A stretch of 41,702 nt of DNA, taken from an uncultured Coriobacteriaceae bacterium. Lineage in GTDB: Bacteria > Actinomycetota > Coriobacteriia > Coriobacteriales > Eggerthellaceae. Within the stretch, counting starts at the first letter, position 1. Each line of letters opens with the position of its first letter. The stretch is from assembly GCA_900550385.1 (NCBI GenBank), contig URRZ01000006.1, positions 1 through 41,702 on the forward strand, read 5' to 3'. The notes beneath the pieces were generated by a model. The model was not told the origin of the DNA. It saw only the letters and a list, made by a program, of their open reading frames with translations, and did not search any database. Made by a program: the position numbers and the translations under genes. Positions 23,910-32,178 of this stretch are shown piece after piece.

Positions 23910-24695
23910 CTATGCGGGGACCGTCAGCCGCTCCTTCAGGCGGGCGCGATAGCGGCGATCCACCTGCAGCACCTCCACAATGAACGCCTCCATGCCGCCG
24001 TAGCGGGTCTCCAGCGAATCGTAGAACGCCTGCAGGTTCTCGGGATTCGCACGATGCCCCAGCGTCAGCCTGCGCGCCAGCTCCTCGTCGCCATCGGCGA
24101 AACGGAGGAAGCGCTGGAACTCCTTTTCGTAATGGCGGTCGCGCGATTCGTTGGTGAGCAGGTAATCGGCGAGCACCGCCTCTCGATCGGCACCCAAGAT
24201 CGCAAGGATCAGCATCGCCAGGATGCCCGCGCGATCCTTGCCGCCGCTGCAGTGGATGTAGACGGGCTTGCCCTCCAGCGCATGGGAGAACGCGCAATGG
24301 ACGGCTTCGCGCATCTGGGCCGCCGTGAGGACGTTCGACATGGCGCCGTAGAACCGCAGCGGGTCGCACGCCACGTCGCGGCCGACCACCTTGGTGCCGG
24401 CGGCGGGCTCGGTGTACTCCACACCCACTTTCTCCAAGTCGAAGAAGGGGATGTGCAGGTTCTCCACGCCGGGGACCTCTACATCGGGCTTAGCCTCGCG
24501 CTCCCACCCGCAGCGCACGTCGATGACGCACTCGATGCCCAGCTCGTCGAAGAGGGCGGCCTGATCGTCCGGCGTCGCCTCGTTCAGCGCCGCGCCGCGG
24601 AAGAACAGGCCCGGCGCGACGACGCGGCCGCCCTCGACGAGGATGCCGCCCAAATCGCGCACGTTGCGGACATTTTGAAGCGAAATGGATCTCAA
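23910..24695 (-). CDS. Protein-tyrosine phosphatase (Y_phosphatase3 type)
   Basis: This 261-residue phosphatase has the signature HCSGGKDRAG with nucleophile Cys149 and Arg155 (CX5R). The N-terminal NVRDLGGI plus FFRGAAL pattern is typical of the bacterial Y_phosphatase3 / MptpB-like family, and DVRCGWERE precedes it. These enzymes act on phosphotyrosine and sometimes phosphoinositides. The start codon is TTG at 24695 (encoding MRSISL); its ribosome-binding site is weak, so the exact start is uncertain. No signal peptide is visible. It ends 27 bp from the convergent kinase-fold gene; whether the two oppose each other biochemically is unknown. Confidence 0.88.
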   Translation of the reverse strand: MRSISLQNVRNVRDLGGILVEGGRVVAPGLFFRGAALNEATPDDQAALFDELGIECVIDVRCGWEREAKPDVEVPGVENLHIPFFDLEKVGVEYTEPAAGTKVVGRDVACDPLRFYGAMSNVLTAAQMREAVHCAFSHALEGKPVYIHCSGGKDRAGILAMLILAILGADREAVLADYLLTNESRDRHYEKEFQRFLRFADGDEELARRLTLGHRANPENLQAFYDSLETRYGGMEAFIVEVLQVDRRYRARLKERLTVPA

Positions 24696-24799
24696 AGCAG
24701 GTCTTTCCCAAACGGAGATGGAACCGAACAGCGCCTCATACTATCACAAGCGCCAATGGGGCCTGCCTGAACGCCCCGTCAGAACCAGCAGCGGCTGCC

Positions 24800-24856
24800 G
24801 GGATGAGAAAAAGGGACGGAGAAGATGCCAAAGGGACGGAGGGTTTTTCTCATCCC
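24800..24856. repeat. Long palindrome, GGGATGAGAAAAA variant, with internal direct repeat
   Basis: Thirteen-base perfect arms, 24800-24812 and 24844-24856. The 31-nt loop carries AAGGGACGGA, repeated at 24811-24820 and 24831-24840. It lies in the 266-bp gap between the phosphatase and the CoA-ligase genes, where no gene was found. Confidence 0.9.
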
Positions 24857-24961
24857 GCAGCTACGAATCCGCGACCAAAACGCGCGTCAAATCGCTTGAA
24901 TCGCGCGCGTTTCGGTCGCGGACTTGCGATGGCAGAGCCAGGTGCTCCGGAACGAGGCGCG

Positions 24962-26203
24962 TCAGTAGCGGCTGTCGAAGATGCGCCTGGTCTTCTTCTC
25001 GCTGCGCGGCAGCTCGCCCATCGGCACGCCAACGGCATCGGGGGTGCAGCCGATCTTGGCCTTGAAGATGCCGGCCAGCTCCTCCTCGCAGCGCTTTTTC
25101 TCGTCGCCCTCGAGCGGCGTCTCGAACAGCACGGTCAGCACGTCGCGGCCCGAGATGTTCTCGATCATCACCTGGTACTCGGAACTGGCGCCGCTGGTGA
25201 TGGCGATGACGTCCTCCACCTGCGCGGGGAACATGTTGCAGCCCTTCACCTTGAACATGTCGTCAGTGCGGCCCACCAGCGTGTCGATGCGCGGATGCTT
25301 GTCGCCGTGCGCGCACCTGCAGGCGCCGGGGATGATGCGCGTGAGGTCGTGCGTGCGGTAGCGGATGAGCGGCGCTCCCTGCTTGCGCAGCGTGGTGAGC
25401 ACCAGCTCGCCCGTCTCGCCGTCGGGCAGCACCTCGCCCGTGTCGGGGTTGACGATCTCGATGTACACGTAGTCGCTCCACACGTGCATGCCCGCGTGCT
25501 CGTGGCACGAGATGCCGATGCCCGGACCGTACACCTCGGTGAGGCCGTAGATGTCGAAGATCTCCACGCCCAGCTCGTTCTCGATGCGGCGGCGCATCTT
25601 CTCGCCCCAGCGCTCGGAGCCGATGACGCCCTTGCGCAGGTAGATCTTGTCGCGCAGGCCGCGCTCGTTGATCTCCTCGGCGAGCAGCAGAGCATACGAG
25701 CTGGTGGCGCCCAGCACGGTGGACTTGAGGTCCTGCATCATCTGCAGCTGCTTGTCGGTGTTGCCCGGACCCATCGGAATGGCCATCGCGCCTAGGCGCT
25801 CGGCACCCAGCTGGAAGCCGATGCCCGCCGTCCACAGGCCGTAACCCGGCGTGATCTGGATGCGGTCGGTGTTGGTGATGCCCGCCGTCTCGTAGCAGCG
25901 CGCGAACTGGATGGCCCAGTCGGTCACATCCTGCTGGGTGTAGGGGATGATGACCGGCGTGCCCGTGGTGCCCGACGAGCTGTGGATGCGCACGACCTCC
26001 TCGTCAGGGACCGCCTGCAGCCCCAGCGGGTAGGCGGCGCGCAGGTCGGCCTTCTCCGAGAAGGGCAGCTTCTCGAAATCCGCCTGGGTCTGCACGTCGG
26101 CGAGGTCGATGCCCTCGAACTTCTTGGCGTAGAAGGGCGAGCGGTCCTTGAGCGTGCGGAACTGGTCTTTCAGCAGGGAGAACTGTTCGTCGGTGAGCTG
26201 CAT
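24962..26203 (-). CDS. Phenylacetate-CoA ligase family protein
   Basis: This 413-residue acyl-adenylate enzyme of the PaaK type has length and layout typical of anaerobic PaaK-like proteins (about 410-440). It begins with the short N-terminal helix region (LKDRSPFYAKKF), has the phosphate loop SSSGTTGTP (75-83), then IYGLTEVYGPG and VGRTDDMFKVKGCNMFP, and the C-terminal KKTRRI lysine region. It forms aryl-acetyl-CoA from the acid, CoA and ATP, or in reverse could make ATP from the CoA ester produced by an indolepyruvate oxidoreductase. IorAB lies 2.4 kb upstream on the same strand and trpB2 immediately upstream (161 bp), which supports an aromatic substrate. AAAGAGG precedes ATG 26203 by 6 nt. 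Confidence 0.9.
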   Translation of the reverse strand: MQLTDEQFSLLKDQFRTLKDRSPFYAKKFEGIDLADVQTQADFEKLPFSEKADLRAAYPLGLQAVPDEEVVRIHSSSGTTGTPVIIPYTQQDVTDWAIQFARCYETAGITNTDRIQITPGYGLWTAGIGFQLGAERLGAMAIPMGPGNTDKQLQMMQDLKSTVLGATSSYALLLAEEINERGLRDKIYLRKGVIGSERWGEKMRRRIENELGVEIFDIYGLTEVYGPGIGISCHEHAGMHVWSDYVYIEIVNPDTGEVLPDGETGELVLTTLRKQGAPLIRYRTHDLTRIIPGACRCAHGDKHPRIDTLVGRTDDMFKVKGCNMFPAQVEDVIAITSGASSEYQVMIENISGRDVLTVLFETPLEGDEKKRCEEELAGIFKAKIGCTPDAVGVPMGELPRSEKKTRRIFDSRY

Positions 26204-26364
26204 GGATGCCTCTTTCCTCTCCTTCGCGCGGCGGGCGGGGCGCCGGGGGTTGCCGGGACTGCCGGGGTACCGGAGTCATCGGGGCTGCCGCAGTGCGGAG
26301 CCGAACTCGCCGCCCCCGCACCGCGGCTCCGACCGTCCCGCCGCCGCGCGCTTTGCCTGCAATC

Positions 26365-27753
26365 TTACTGGATACCCTCCAGATGCGGGATGTTGGCGAA
26401 GCCCACCGCGAGGTCCTCGTCGGTGGGGATGTAGTCGGCCATGGTTCCGTTGCGGAACGCGGAATAAGCGGCCAAGTCGAAATAGCCCGTGCCGGTGAGG
26501 CCGAACACGATGACCTTCTCCTCGCCGGTCTCCTTGCATTTGAGCGCCTCGTCCATGGCGACGCGGATGGCATGCGCCGACTCGGGGGCGGGCAGCGTGC
26601 CCTCCACGCGCGCGAACAGCGTCGCCGCCTCGAACACGCGGGTCTGCTCGACCGAACGCGCTTCGTCTAGGATGCCTTCGTGGTAGAGCTCCGAAAGGAT
26701 GGGGCTCATGCCGTGGTAGCGCAGGCCGCCCGAGTGGTTGGGCGAGGGGATGAACCCGGAGCCCAACGTGTACATCTTCGCGAGCGGCGTGACCTTGCCC
26801 ACATCGCAGTAGTCGTAGGCGAACGTGCCGCGCGTGAGCGTGGGGCAGCTGGCCGGCTCCACCGCGATGAAATGAGGGGCTCGCTTGCCTTGAAGCTTGT
26901 CGCCCGCAAACGGCGCGATGAGGCCGCCCAGGTTCGAGCCGCCGCCCGCGCAGCCGATCATGATGTCGGGCTCCACGCCGATCTTCTCGAGCGCCGCCTT
27001 GGTCTCCAGGCCGATGATGGACTGGTGCAGCAGCACCTGGTTGAGCACGCTGCCCAACGCATAGCGGCAGCCGTCGGTGGACGTGGCTTCCTCCACGGCT
27101 TCCGAGATGGCGGTGCCCAGCGATCCGGTGTTACCGGAATCCTTCGCCAGGATGGCGCGGCCGACCGCGGTCTCGTCGGAGGGCGATTCAGTGACGCGCG
27201 CGTTGTACGTCTCCATGACCGCCTTGCGGTAGGGCTTCTGCTGCGCCGAGCACTTCACCATGAACACGTGCAGGTCGAGGCCGAAAAAGCCGCACGCCAT
27301 CGCCAGCGCGGTGCCCCACTGGCCGGCGCCCGTCTCGGTGGTGAGGCTGGTCAGCCCCTGCTCTTTGGCGTAGTAGGCTTGCGCGATGGCGGAGTTCAGC
27401 TTATGGGAGCCGGAGGTGTTGTTGCCCTCGAACTTGTAGAAGATCTTCGCTGGCGTGCCCAGCGCCTCTTCGAAGAACCTCGCGTGCACCAGCGGGCTGG
27501 GGCGGTACATGCGGTAGAACTCGCGCACCGGCTCGGGGATCGGGATGAACCGATCGGTGGCATTGAGCTCTTGGCGGGCGAGCTCGGTGGCGAATACGGG
27601 CGACAGGTCTTCCACCGTCACCGGCTCGAGCGTCGCAGGGTCGAGCATCGGGGCGTGATCCGTCGGCATGTCGGCGCGCACGTTGTAGTAGTGCGTCGGC
27701 AGCTCTTCCTCGGACAGGTAGGTCTTGTACTCGGTGCTCGGTCGCTTGGTCAT
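26365..27753 (-). CDS. trpB: Tryptophan synthase beta chain, TrpB2 type
   Basis: This 462-residue PLP enzyme belongs to the TrpB2 branch of tryptophan synthase beta chains, longer than TrpB1 (about 395). It has NTSGSHKLNSA with the PLP lysine Lys118, TETGAGQWGTALA, the phosphate-binding CAGGGSNLGG loop, and NHSGGLRYHG, a segment typical of TrpB2. It condenses indole and serine to tryptophan. No trpA or other trp gene is present, so it may salvage free indole. The frame is open upstream into the leader, but the start is ATG 27753 because AAAGGAG lies 6 nt before it. Expression should be controlled by the tRNA-Trp T-box immediately upstream. Confidence 0.95.
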   Translation of the reverse strand: MTKRPSTEYKTYLSEEELPTHYYNVRADMPTDHAPMLDPATLEPVTVEDLSPVFATELARQELNATDRFIPIPEPVREFYRMYRPSPLVHARFFEEALGTPAKIFYKFEGNNTSGSHKLNSAIAQAYYAKEQGLTSLTTETGAGQWGTALAMACGFFGLDLHVFMVKCSAQQKPYRKAVMETYNARVTESPSDETAVGRAILAKDSGNTGSLGTAISEAVEEATSTDGCRYALGSVLNQVLLHQSIIGLETKAALEKIGVEPDIMIGCAGGGSNLGGLIAPFAGDKLQGKRAPHFIAVEPASCPTLTRGTFAYDYCDVGKVTPLAKMYTLGSGFIPSPNHSGGLRYHGMSPILSELYHEGILDEARSVEQTRVFEAATLFARVEGTLPAPESAHAIRVAMDEALKCKETGEEKVIVFGLTGTGYFDLAAYSAFRNGTMADYIPTDEDLAVGFANIPHLEGIQ

Positions 27754-27785
27754 CTTCATCTCCTTTCGCTTTGGAGACGAAGGCA

Positions 27786-28070
27786 ATAAAAAAAGCCCTT
27801 GTCTCCTACAAATCCTTTGCAGGGACAAGAGCGAAAACTCCTGCGGTGCCACCACTGCTTGACGCTTGCGCGCCCACTCGTGAAGGTGCCATCACACCCT
27901 CTGCCGTTAACGCCGGCGTACGTCTCGGATTGGCCGCTTGCGCGACAACGCCCCTCGCCCTCGGTGGTCCATTTACCTGGCTGCTACGTGCGGGATTCTC
28001 AGCACCGCCCGCTCTCTGTATCGAGCCTGACCGGGTTTTACCTCCACGTCATAGGTTTATGGCGAGCATA
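27786..28070 (-). promoter_or_regulatory. T-box leader, tRNA-Trp specific, of trpB2
   Basis: On the minus strand the leader carries a stem I region with AGAGAG and GCTGAGAA elements and a specifier loop AAATGGACC with codon TGG (Trp) at 27971-27969. It ends with the antiterminator TGGTGGCACCGCAGG (27842-27856). The bulge UGGC (27851-27848) pairs with an NCCA end whose discriminator is G, as in bacterial tRNA-Trp; this independently supports Trp. An intrinsic terminator follows: CTTGTC...GACAAG stem, then seven T residues (27786-27831). Uncharged tRNA-Trp would switch on trpB2, 33 bp downstream. Confidence 0.92.
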
Positions 28071-28152
28071 GTAGCGGTCCGCCGTGAGCGCCGTCAAGGG
28101 CGTTTCCGTTAAATTCCGGTAACGCAGCGCGCGAAAAAGGGGCAGGGGGTTT

Positions 28153-28270
28153 CTCTCGCCGCGCCCCATCCCGCCACGCTAATGTGCCATTTGATGCGTC
28201 CCTTTGGCACGCTCTCGCCGCGCCCCATCCCGCCACGCTAATGTGCCATTTGATGTGTCCCTTTGGCACA
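28153..28270. repeat. 59-bp tandem duplication containing GTGCCA...TGGCAC palindromes
   Basis: Two copies, 28153-28211 and 28212-28270, differ at only two of 59 positions. Each ends with GTGCCA...GTCCCTTTGGCAC, a third arm variant of the dispersed palindrome family (arms 28184-28189/28205-28210 and 28243-28248/28264-28269). The copies lie between the T-box leader and the terminator of the small gene. Confidence 0.9.
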
Positions 28271-28290
28271 CTTTGGCACACCTTTGGTAC

Positions 28291-28328
28291 AAAAAAGCCC
28301 TGCGGGCGACATGAGCCGCCTGCAGGGC
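28291..28328 (-). terminator. Intrinsic terminator after the 52-residue gene
   Basis: On the minus strand GCCCTGCAGGC pairs with a GCC...GCAGGGC arm and is followed by TTTTTT, 28 nt after the stop codon of the small gene. Confidence 0.85.
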
Positions 28329-28356
28329 GCGGTGCGCGAAATCGAGCTCCGCTCGG

Positions 28357-28515
28357 TTAGCGGGAGATCACGCAGTAAAGGTGCTGGTCGGGATCGTAGG
28401 TGATGGCGACGAGCTCGCCTGCAAATTTGTCGCCTTTTTCTTGAGGAGACAAATACAAATAGGGTGGATTCAGATAATCGGCCAGCTTTTCCGCCTTAAC
28501 GAACGCAACTTTCAT
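28357..28515 (-). CDS. Small hypothetical protein (52 residues)
   Basis: A 52-residue frame opening MKVAFVKAEKLADYLNPPYL and ending LYCVISR. I do not recognise a family. It is soluble, of mixed charge, with a predicted beta-rich C-terminal half (ELVAITYDPDQHLYCVIS). Evidence that it is real: GGAAGG lies about 7 nt before ATG 28515, a clean intrinsic terminator follows the stop codon, and its amino-acid composition (Lys, Tyr, Val) is less Arg/Ala/Pro-heavy than the spurious frames in this GC-rich DNA. It lies 94 bp after iorB, separated from it by a palindrome. Confidence 0.6.
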   Translation of the reverse strand: MKVAFVKAEKLADYLNPPYLYLSPQEKGDKFAGELVAITYDPDQHLYCVISR

Positions 28516-28590
28516 TTTCAACCTTCCTCTCAACGCCGTAGTCCCGCCATGCAGCGCCTGTCGCCGCAGAGCGATGAACTCCATTATACC

Positions 28591-28625
28591 GAACGTGAAA
28601 AAGGGACGGTCACTTTTCCACGTTC
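28591..28625. repeat. Palindrome, GAACGTGAAAAAG variant, overlapping the iorB stop codon
   Basis: Arms 28591-28603 and 28613-28625 pair at 12 of 13 positions with the conserved loop GGACGGTCA between them. The TGA stop of iorB (28612-28610) is formed by the loop/arm junction. Confidence 0.88.
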
Positions 28626-29209
28626 GCCGCATCCACCGCTGCCAGGTTCATCTCGGCGAAGCGAGGCTTCACGCAGGCGACGATGGCCTCCTTTAGCTCG
28701 CCGACGGACAGCGGGACGGCGCCGCTTGCCACGGCGGCCGTCAGCAGCACCGTGTTCAGCGCGCGGCGGTTGCCCAGCGCTTCGAGGATAGGGGCGGCAT
28801 CGACCAGCTCCAGCTTCGCGCCGGCGGCGTCGAGCGCGGCCTTCAGCCCGGCGACCACCTCGTCGGAGCGGTACGGCGCAGACGACAGCGCCGCCGTCAC
28901 CGGCTGCACCACCTCGACGGCGCTCACCACGGTGCCGCCCTTCTTCAGGTATCCCAGCGCACGGCACGCCTCGCCCGGCTCGAACGCGACGATCACGTCC
29001 GCCGTGCCCGGAGCGACCAGCGGCGCGTGCACCGGCTCGCCCTCCGAGCCCATGCGCACATGCGACACCACGCTGCCGCCGCGCTGCGCCATGCCGATGG
29101 TCTCGGCGGTGCGCACCTGCCAGCCCTTGCTCTGCGCGGCCTGCGCCAGCACCTTCGCTGCCAGCACCGTGCCCTGGCCGCCCACGCCGACGAGCAGGAT
29201 GTTAATCAT
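28610..29209 (-). CDS. iorB: Indolepyruvate ferredoxin oxidoreductase, beta subunit
   Basis: This 199-residue subunit has the pyruvate:ferredoxin oxidoreductase gamma-type domain: NILLVGVGGQGTVLAAKVLA at the N-terminus, then GMAQRGGSVVSHVRMG, the hallmark of IorB-like subunits. Together with IorA it oxidatively decarboxylates aryl pyruvates (indole-, phenyl-, hydroxyphenylpyruvate) to aryl-acetyl-CoA and reduced ferredoxin. The ATG overlaps the end of iorA by 8 nt (ATGATTAA), so the two are translationally coupled. The C-terminus ends AANVEK, and its TGA is contributed by a dispersed palindrome, so the last residues may differ from relatives. Confidence 0.94.
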   Translation of the reverse strand: MINILLVGVGGQGTVLAAKVLAQAAQSKGWQVRTAETIGMAQRGGSVVSHVRMGSEGEPVHAPLVAPGTADVIVAFEPGEACRALGYLKKGGTVVSAVEVVQPVTAALSSAPYRSDEVVAGLKAALDAAGAKLELVDAAPILEALGNRRALNTVLLTAAVASGAVPLSVGELKEAIVACVKPRFAEMNLAAVDAANVEK

Positions 29210-31250
29210 GGTCGGCCTCCGTCCCCTTGATGGCCCCGAACGGGCAAACCTGAACGCACAACCCGCAGCCGTTGCACTGGCCCGGATCCGCGAACGCCTG
29301 GCCGCGATCCTTCGAGCGCGGGCCCTTGGCGTCGGGAGAGAAGCCCAAACCCGGGCAACCGATCTCGGTGATGCACTTCTTGCAGCCCGTGCACGCCTCG
29401 GGATCGACCGCCGCCGGGGCGGCAGGCTTGATCAGCTGAACGCATGGAGAGCGGAAGATCAGCGCCGACGGGCCTTCGAAATCGATGGCCTCGCGCGCCG
29501 CCGCCATCGAGCCCTCCAAGTCCAGAGGATCGGCCGACACGATGCACTCCACGCCCAGCGCGCGCAGCACCCCCTCGATGTCGATGGGTTTGCGGCGCGG
29601 GCCCATCAGCGTCACGCCCGTCCCCGGATGCGGCTGCGAGCCGGTCATCGCCGTGGTGGCGTTGTCCAGCACGCACACCGTGACGTCGTGACCGTTGTAC
29701 ACAGCGTTGGCGACGCCGGTCATCCCGCTGGCGAAGAACGTGGAGTCGCCCACGAACGCCACCTGCTTCTTCTGCGGCTCCACCACGGAGAACCCCTGCG
29801 CCATGGTGATGCCCGCGCCCATGCACAGGCACGTGTCCACCGCGTCGAGCGGCGCGGCGTTGCCCAGCGTGTAGCAGCCGATGTCGCCGCACAGCACCGC
29901 CTCGCGCTTGCCCAGCGCGCACTTCACCGCGTAGAAGCTGCCGCGATGCGGGCACCCCGCGCACAGCACCGGCGGGCGGGCGGGCAGGGGCGCGTCGCAC
30001 GGCACGGGCGGCTCGATGGGCGGGCGGGCGATGTCGGCGTTGACGAACGAGGCGAAGAAGTTCGCCACGGTGGACGCGATGTTGTCGACGGAGTTCTCGC
30101 CCCTGTCGCGCAGCGCGCCGGACGAGCGGCCGAACACGTTGCAGCGCAGATGGGCGCGGCCGGCGGCGCGGACGAGCCCGTCCTCCAGCACGTTGTCCAG
30201 CTCCTCGAGCACCAGGACCGTCTTCAGCCCGCGCAGGAAGGCGCGCGCAAGCTTCTCGGGGAACGGGAAAGGCGTTCCCACCTGCAGAAAGCGGTAGGCG
30301 GGCAGCGCGCGGCTCGCGTCCCGCTGCAGCCCCTCGAGCATCCGCAGGGCCTCGCGCGCATAGGCGGCGGACACCCCTCCGGCGACGATGCCCACGCACG
30401 GCGCATCGGCGGCTCCTTCGCCGGAGCGCTGCTGGCCCTCCCATTCCAGCACGTCGTCGAACGATTCCTCCGCGTCCTTCGCCGCGATGAACTCCGCCCC
30501 CGAAAGGACGGCGGCCTGGTCGAACGCGCCACCGGGCGCGACCTCCGCCACCGTGTTGAAGCGCGAGAGCTCGCCCTCGCAGAACTCGTCGCCCATCCTG
30601 TTCAGGCGCGCGGTGATCTCGCCGTGGCCTTCCCAGGCGCGGCGGGGGAAGATGACCCACTTCGAATCCTTGACAAACCCCTCCTCCGGCAGCGGACGCG
30701 CGAACGTCTGATCCTCCACGTCGAAGAATGTCGACGCGTGGCAGATGCGTGTGGTGGGGCGCACGATGACCGGCGTGCCGTGGCGTTCGGACAGCTCGAA
30801 CGCCTCCTTGATCATGGCAAAGCCCTCTTCGGGCGTGGTGGGGTCGAGCACCGGCACCTTGGCAAAGTCGCCGAAGCGGCGCGTGTCCTGCTCGGTCTGC
30901 GACGAGATGGGGCCGGGGTCGTCGGCCACATAGAGCACCAGCCCGCCTTTGATGCCCACGTAGTTCAGGCTCATCAACGCATCGCTGGCCACGTTAAGGC
31001 CCACCTGCTTGCACGTGAACAGGCAGCGTGCGCCGGCGTACGACGCGCCGGCCAAAAGCTCCAGCGCCGCCTTCTCGTTGGTGGACCACTCCACATGCAC
31101 GCCATGCGCGCGCCCGGCGGCATGCAGCTTCGCCACCGTCTCGATGAGCTCGGACGACGGCGTGCCGGGATACCCCGCCACCACACGCACGCCCGCCTCC
31201 AGCGCCGCATGCGCGAACGCCTCGTTCGCCATCAGGAGCTTCTTGGTCAT
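29202..31250 (-). CDS. iorA: Indolepyruvate ferredoxin oxidoreductase, alpha subunit
   Basis: This 682-residue catalytic subunit has an N-terminal pyrimidine-binding domain of the oxidoreductase type (AGYPGTPSSELIE, VEWSTNEKAALELLAGAS), then the thiamine-diphosphate domain (GDIGCYTLG, GDSTFFASGMTGVANAVYNG, VLDNATTAMTG). At the C-terminus two [4Fe-4S] ferredoxin motifs appear: CTGCKKC...GCPGL and CNGCGLCVQVCPFG. All features match IorA. It supplies acyl-CoA and low-potential ferredoxin during aromatic amino-acid breakdown. The ribosome-binding site before ATG 31250 is modest (AGGCGAG). iorB overlaps its 3' end. A hairpin and two palindromes separate it from purE upstream. Confidence 0.95.
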   Translation of the reverse strand: MTKKLLMANEAFAHAALEAGVRVVAGYPGTPSSELIETVAKLHAAGRAHGVHVEWSTNEKAALELLAGASYAGARCLFTCKQVGLNVASDALMSLNYVGIKGGLVLYVADDPGPISSQTEQDTRRFGDFAKVPVLDPTTPEEGFAMIKEAFELSERHGTPVIVRPTTRICHASTFFDVEDQTFARPLPEEGFVKDSKWVIFPRRAWEGHGEITARLNRMGDEFCEGELSRFNTVAEVAPGGAFDQAAVLSGAEFIAAKDAEESFDDVLEWEGQQRSGEGAADAPCVGIVAGGVSAAYAREALRMLEGLQRDASRALPAYRFLQVGTPFPFPEKLARAFLRGLKTVLVLEELDNVLEDGLVRAAGRAHLRCNVFGRSSGALRDRGENSVDNIASTVANFFASFVNADIARPPIEPPVPCDAPLPARPPVLCAGCPHRGSFYAVKCALGKREAVLCGDIGCYTLGNAAPLDAVDTCLCMGAGITMAQGFSVVEPQKKQVAFVGDSTFFASGMTGVANAVYNGHDVTVCVLDNATTAMTGSQPHPGTGVTLMGPRRKPIDIEGVLRALGVECIVSADPLDLEGSMAAAREAIDFEGPSALIFRSPCVQLIKPAAPAAVDPEACTGCKKCITEIGCPGLGFSPDAKGPRSKDRGQAFADPGQCNGCGLCVQVCPFGAIKGTEADHD

Positions 31251-31303
31251 CGCTCGCCTGCTTCCCCTCGGCCTCGTCTGCTATCGGCATCATATACCAA
31301 GAA

Positions 31304-31334
31304 GGGGCCGGCCCTTCGGCCAGCCCCTCCCACC
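31304..31334 (-). terminator. Probable terminator downstream of purE
   Basis: On the minus strand GGGGCTGGCC pairs with GGCCGGCCCC around GAAG (31304-31327), followed by TTCTTGG. The T-run is poor, so confidence is moderate. Confidence 0.5.
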
Positions 31335-31336
31335 GG

Positions 31337-31367
31337 ACGTGAAAAAGGGACGGTCACTTTTTCACGT
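31337..31367. repeat. Palindrome, best consensus copy (ACGTGAAAAAG)
   Basis: Eleven-base perfect arms 31337-31347 and 31357-31367 with loop GGACGGTCA. The loop sequence is shared with 28591-28625 and, with A for G, with 37365-37397 and the reverse of 20752-20778. The family consensus is GTGAAAAAG GGACRGTCR CTTTTTCAC. Confidence 0.92.
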
Positions 31368-31378
31368 TTAGACTTCAA

Positions 31379-31411
31379 AATGAGAAAAGGGGTCTGTCCC
31401 TTTTTCTCATT
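31379..31411. repeat. Palindrome, GAGAAAA variant, next to a GTGAAAAAG copy
   Basis: AATGAGAAAA (31379-31388) pairs with TTTTCTCATT (31402-31411); the inner GGG...CCC extends the stem around GTCTGT. It lies 11 bp from the previous palindrome and 25 bp after the purE stop. Confidence 0.9.
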
Positions 31412-31436
31412 CGTTGATCGTCAGGCCGACGGAACC

Positions 31437-31904
31437 CTACGCCTCGGCCATGCCCTTCTTGAAGTCGATGATCTTCTGGCGGGCGCCTTCGCAGCCGGTG
31501 CCCAGCATCTGCACGGCCAGGATAGCGGCATTCTTCGCGCCGTTGATGGCCACGCACGCCACCGGCACGCCGGAAGGCATCTGGACCATCGACAGCAGGG
31601 AATCCAGCCCGCCCAAATCGCTCGTCTTCAAGGGGACGGTGATGACCGGGCACGGCGTGAACGCCGCGACCACGCCGCCCAGATGCGCGGCCTTGCCGGC
31701 GGCGGCGATGATCACCTTGATGCCGCGCTCATGCGCGGTGGACGCCCATTCGTGCACGACGGCGGGCTTGCGGTGCGCGGACGCCACCTTCACCTCGTAG
31801 GCCATGCCGAACTCGTCGAGCTGCTTCATGCACGGCTCCATCGTCGGCATGTCCGACTCGCTGCCCATGATGATGCCGATGACCGGCTTGCTTCCTTCTG
31901 CCAT
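31437..31904 (-). CDS. purE: N5-carboxyaminoimidazole ribonucleotide mutase (PurE class I)
   Basis: This 155-residue enzyme of purine synthesis moves the carboxyl group of N5-CAIR to C4 to give CAIR. Class I motifs are complete: GIIMGSESDMPTM, ASAHRKP (catalytic His), AAAGKAAHLGGVVAA and VAINGAKNAAILAVQML. The long upstream in-frame extension is non-coding; ATG 31904 has AAGGGG 8 nt before it and gives the family length. No purK or other pur gene adjoins it. The plus-strand alarmone synthetase starts 275 bp away, divergently. Confidence 0.96.
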   Translation of the reverse strand: MAEGSKPVIGIIMGSESDMPTMEPCMKQLDEFGMAYEVKVASAHRKPAVVHEWASTAHERGIKVIIAAAGKAAHLGGVVAAFTPCPVITVPLKTSDLGGLDSLLSMVQMPSGVPVACVAINGAKNAAILAVQMLGTGCEGARQKIIDFKKGMAEA

Positions 31905-32178
31905 TTCCGCGCCCCTTTCGTGCGTCGCTTCCCTATCCATCCCATTGTACGCGCTCGCCTTCCCAACGGCGGCGAGATCGCAGGCGGCACGTCGCACAGC
32001 TGCGGAATCTACACTCCCATGCCCAACGCCGTAGGGCTCCCGGAATAAACAATGCCTTGACGGTTCGGGTGCCGGAAAACGAAAGCGGGGTTCCACCGAT
32101 ACAATGGTGCTTCGCGCGCTTGCCGCGCACTCAAGACCCCATCATCCCGACGCCCTCAGCACGACGGAAAGGAACCCC

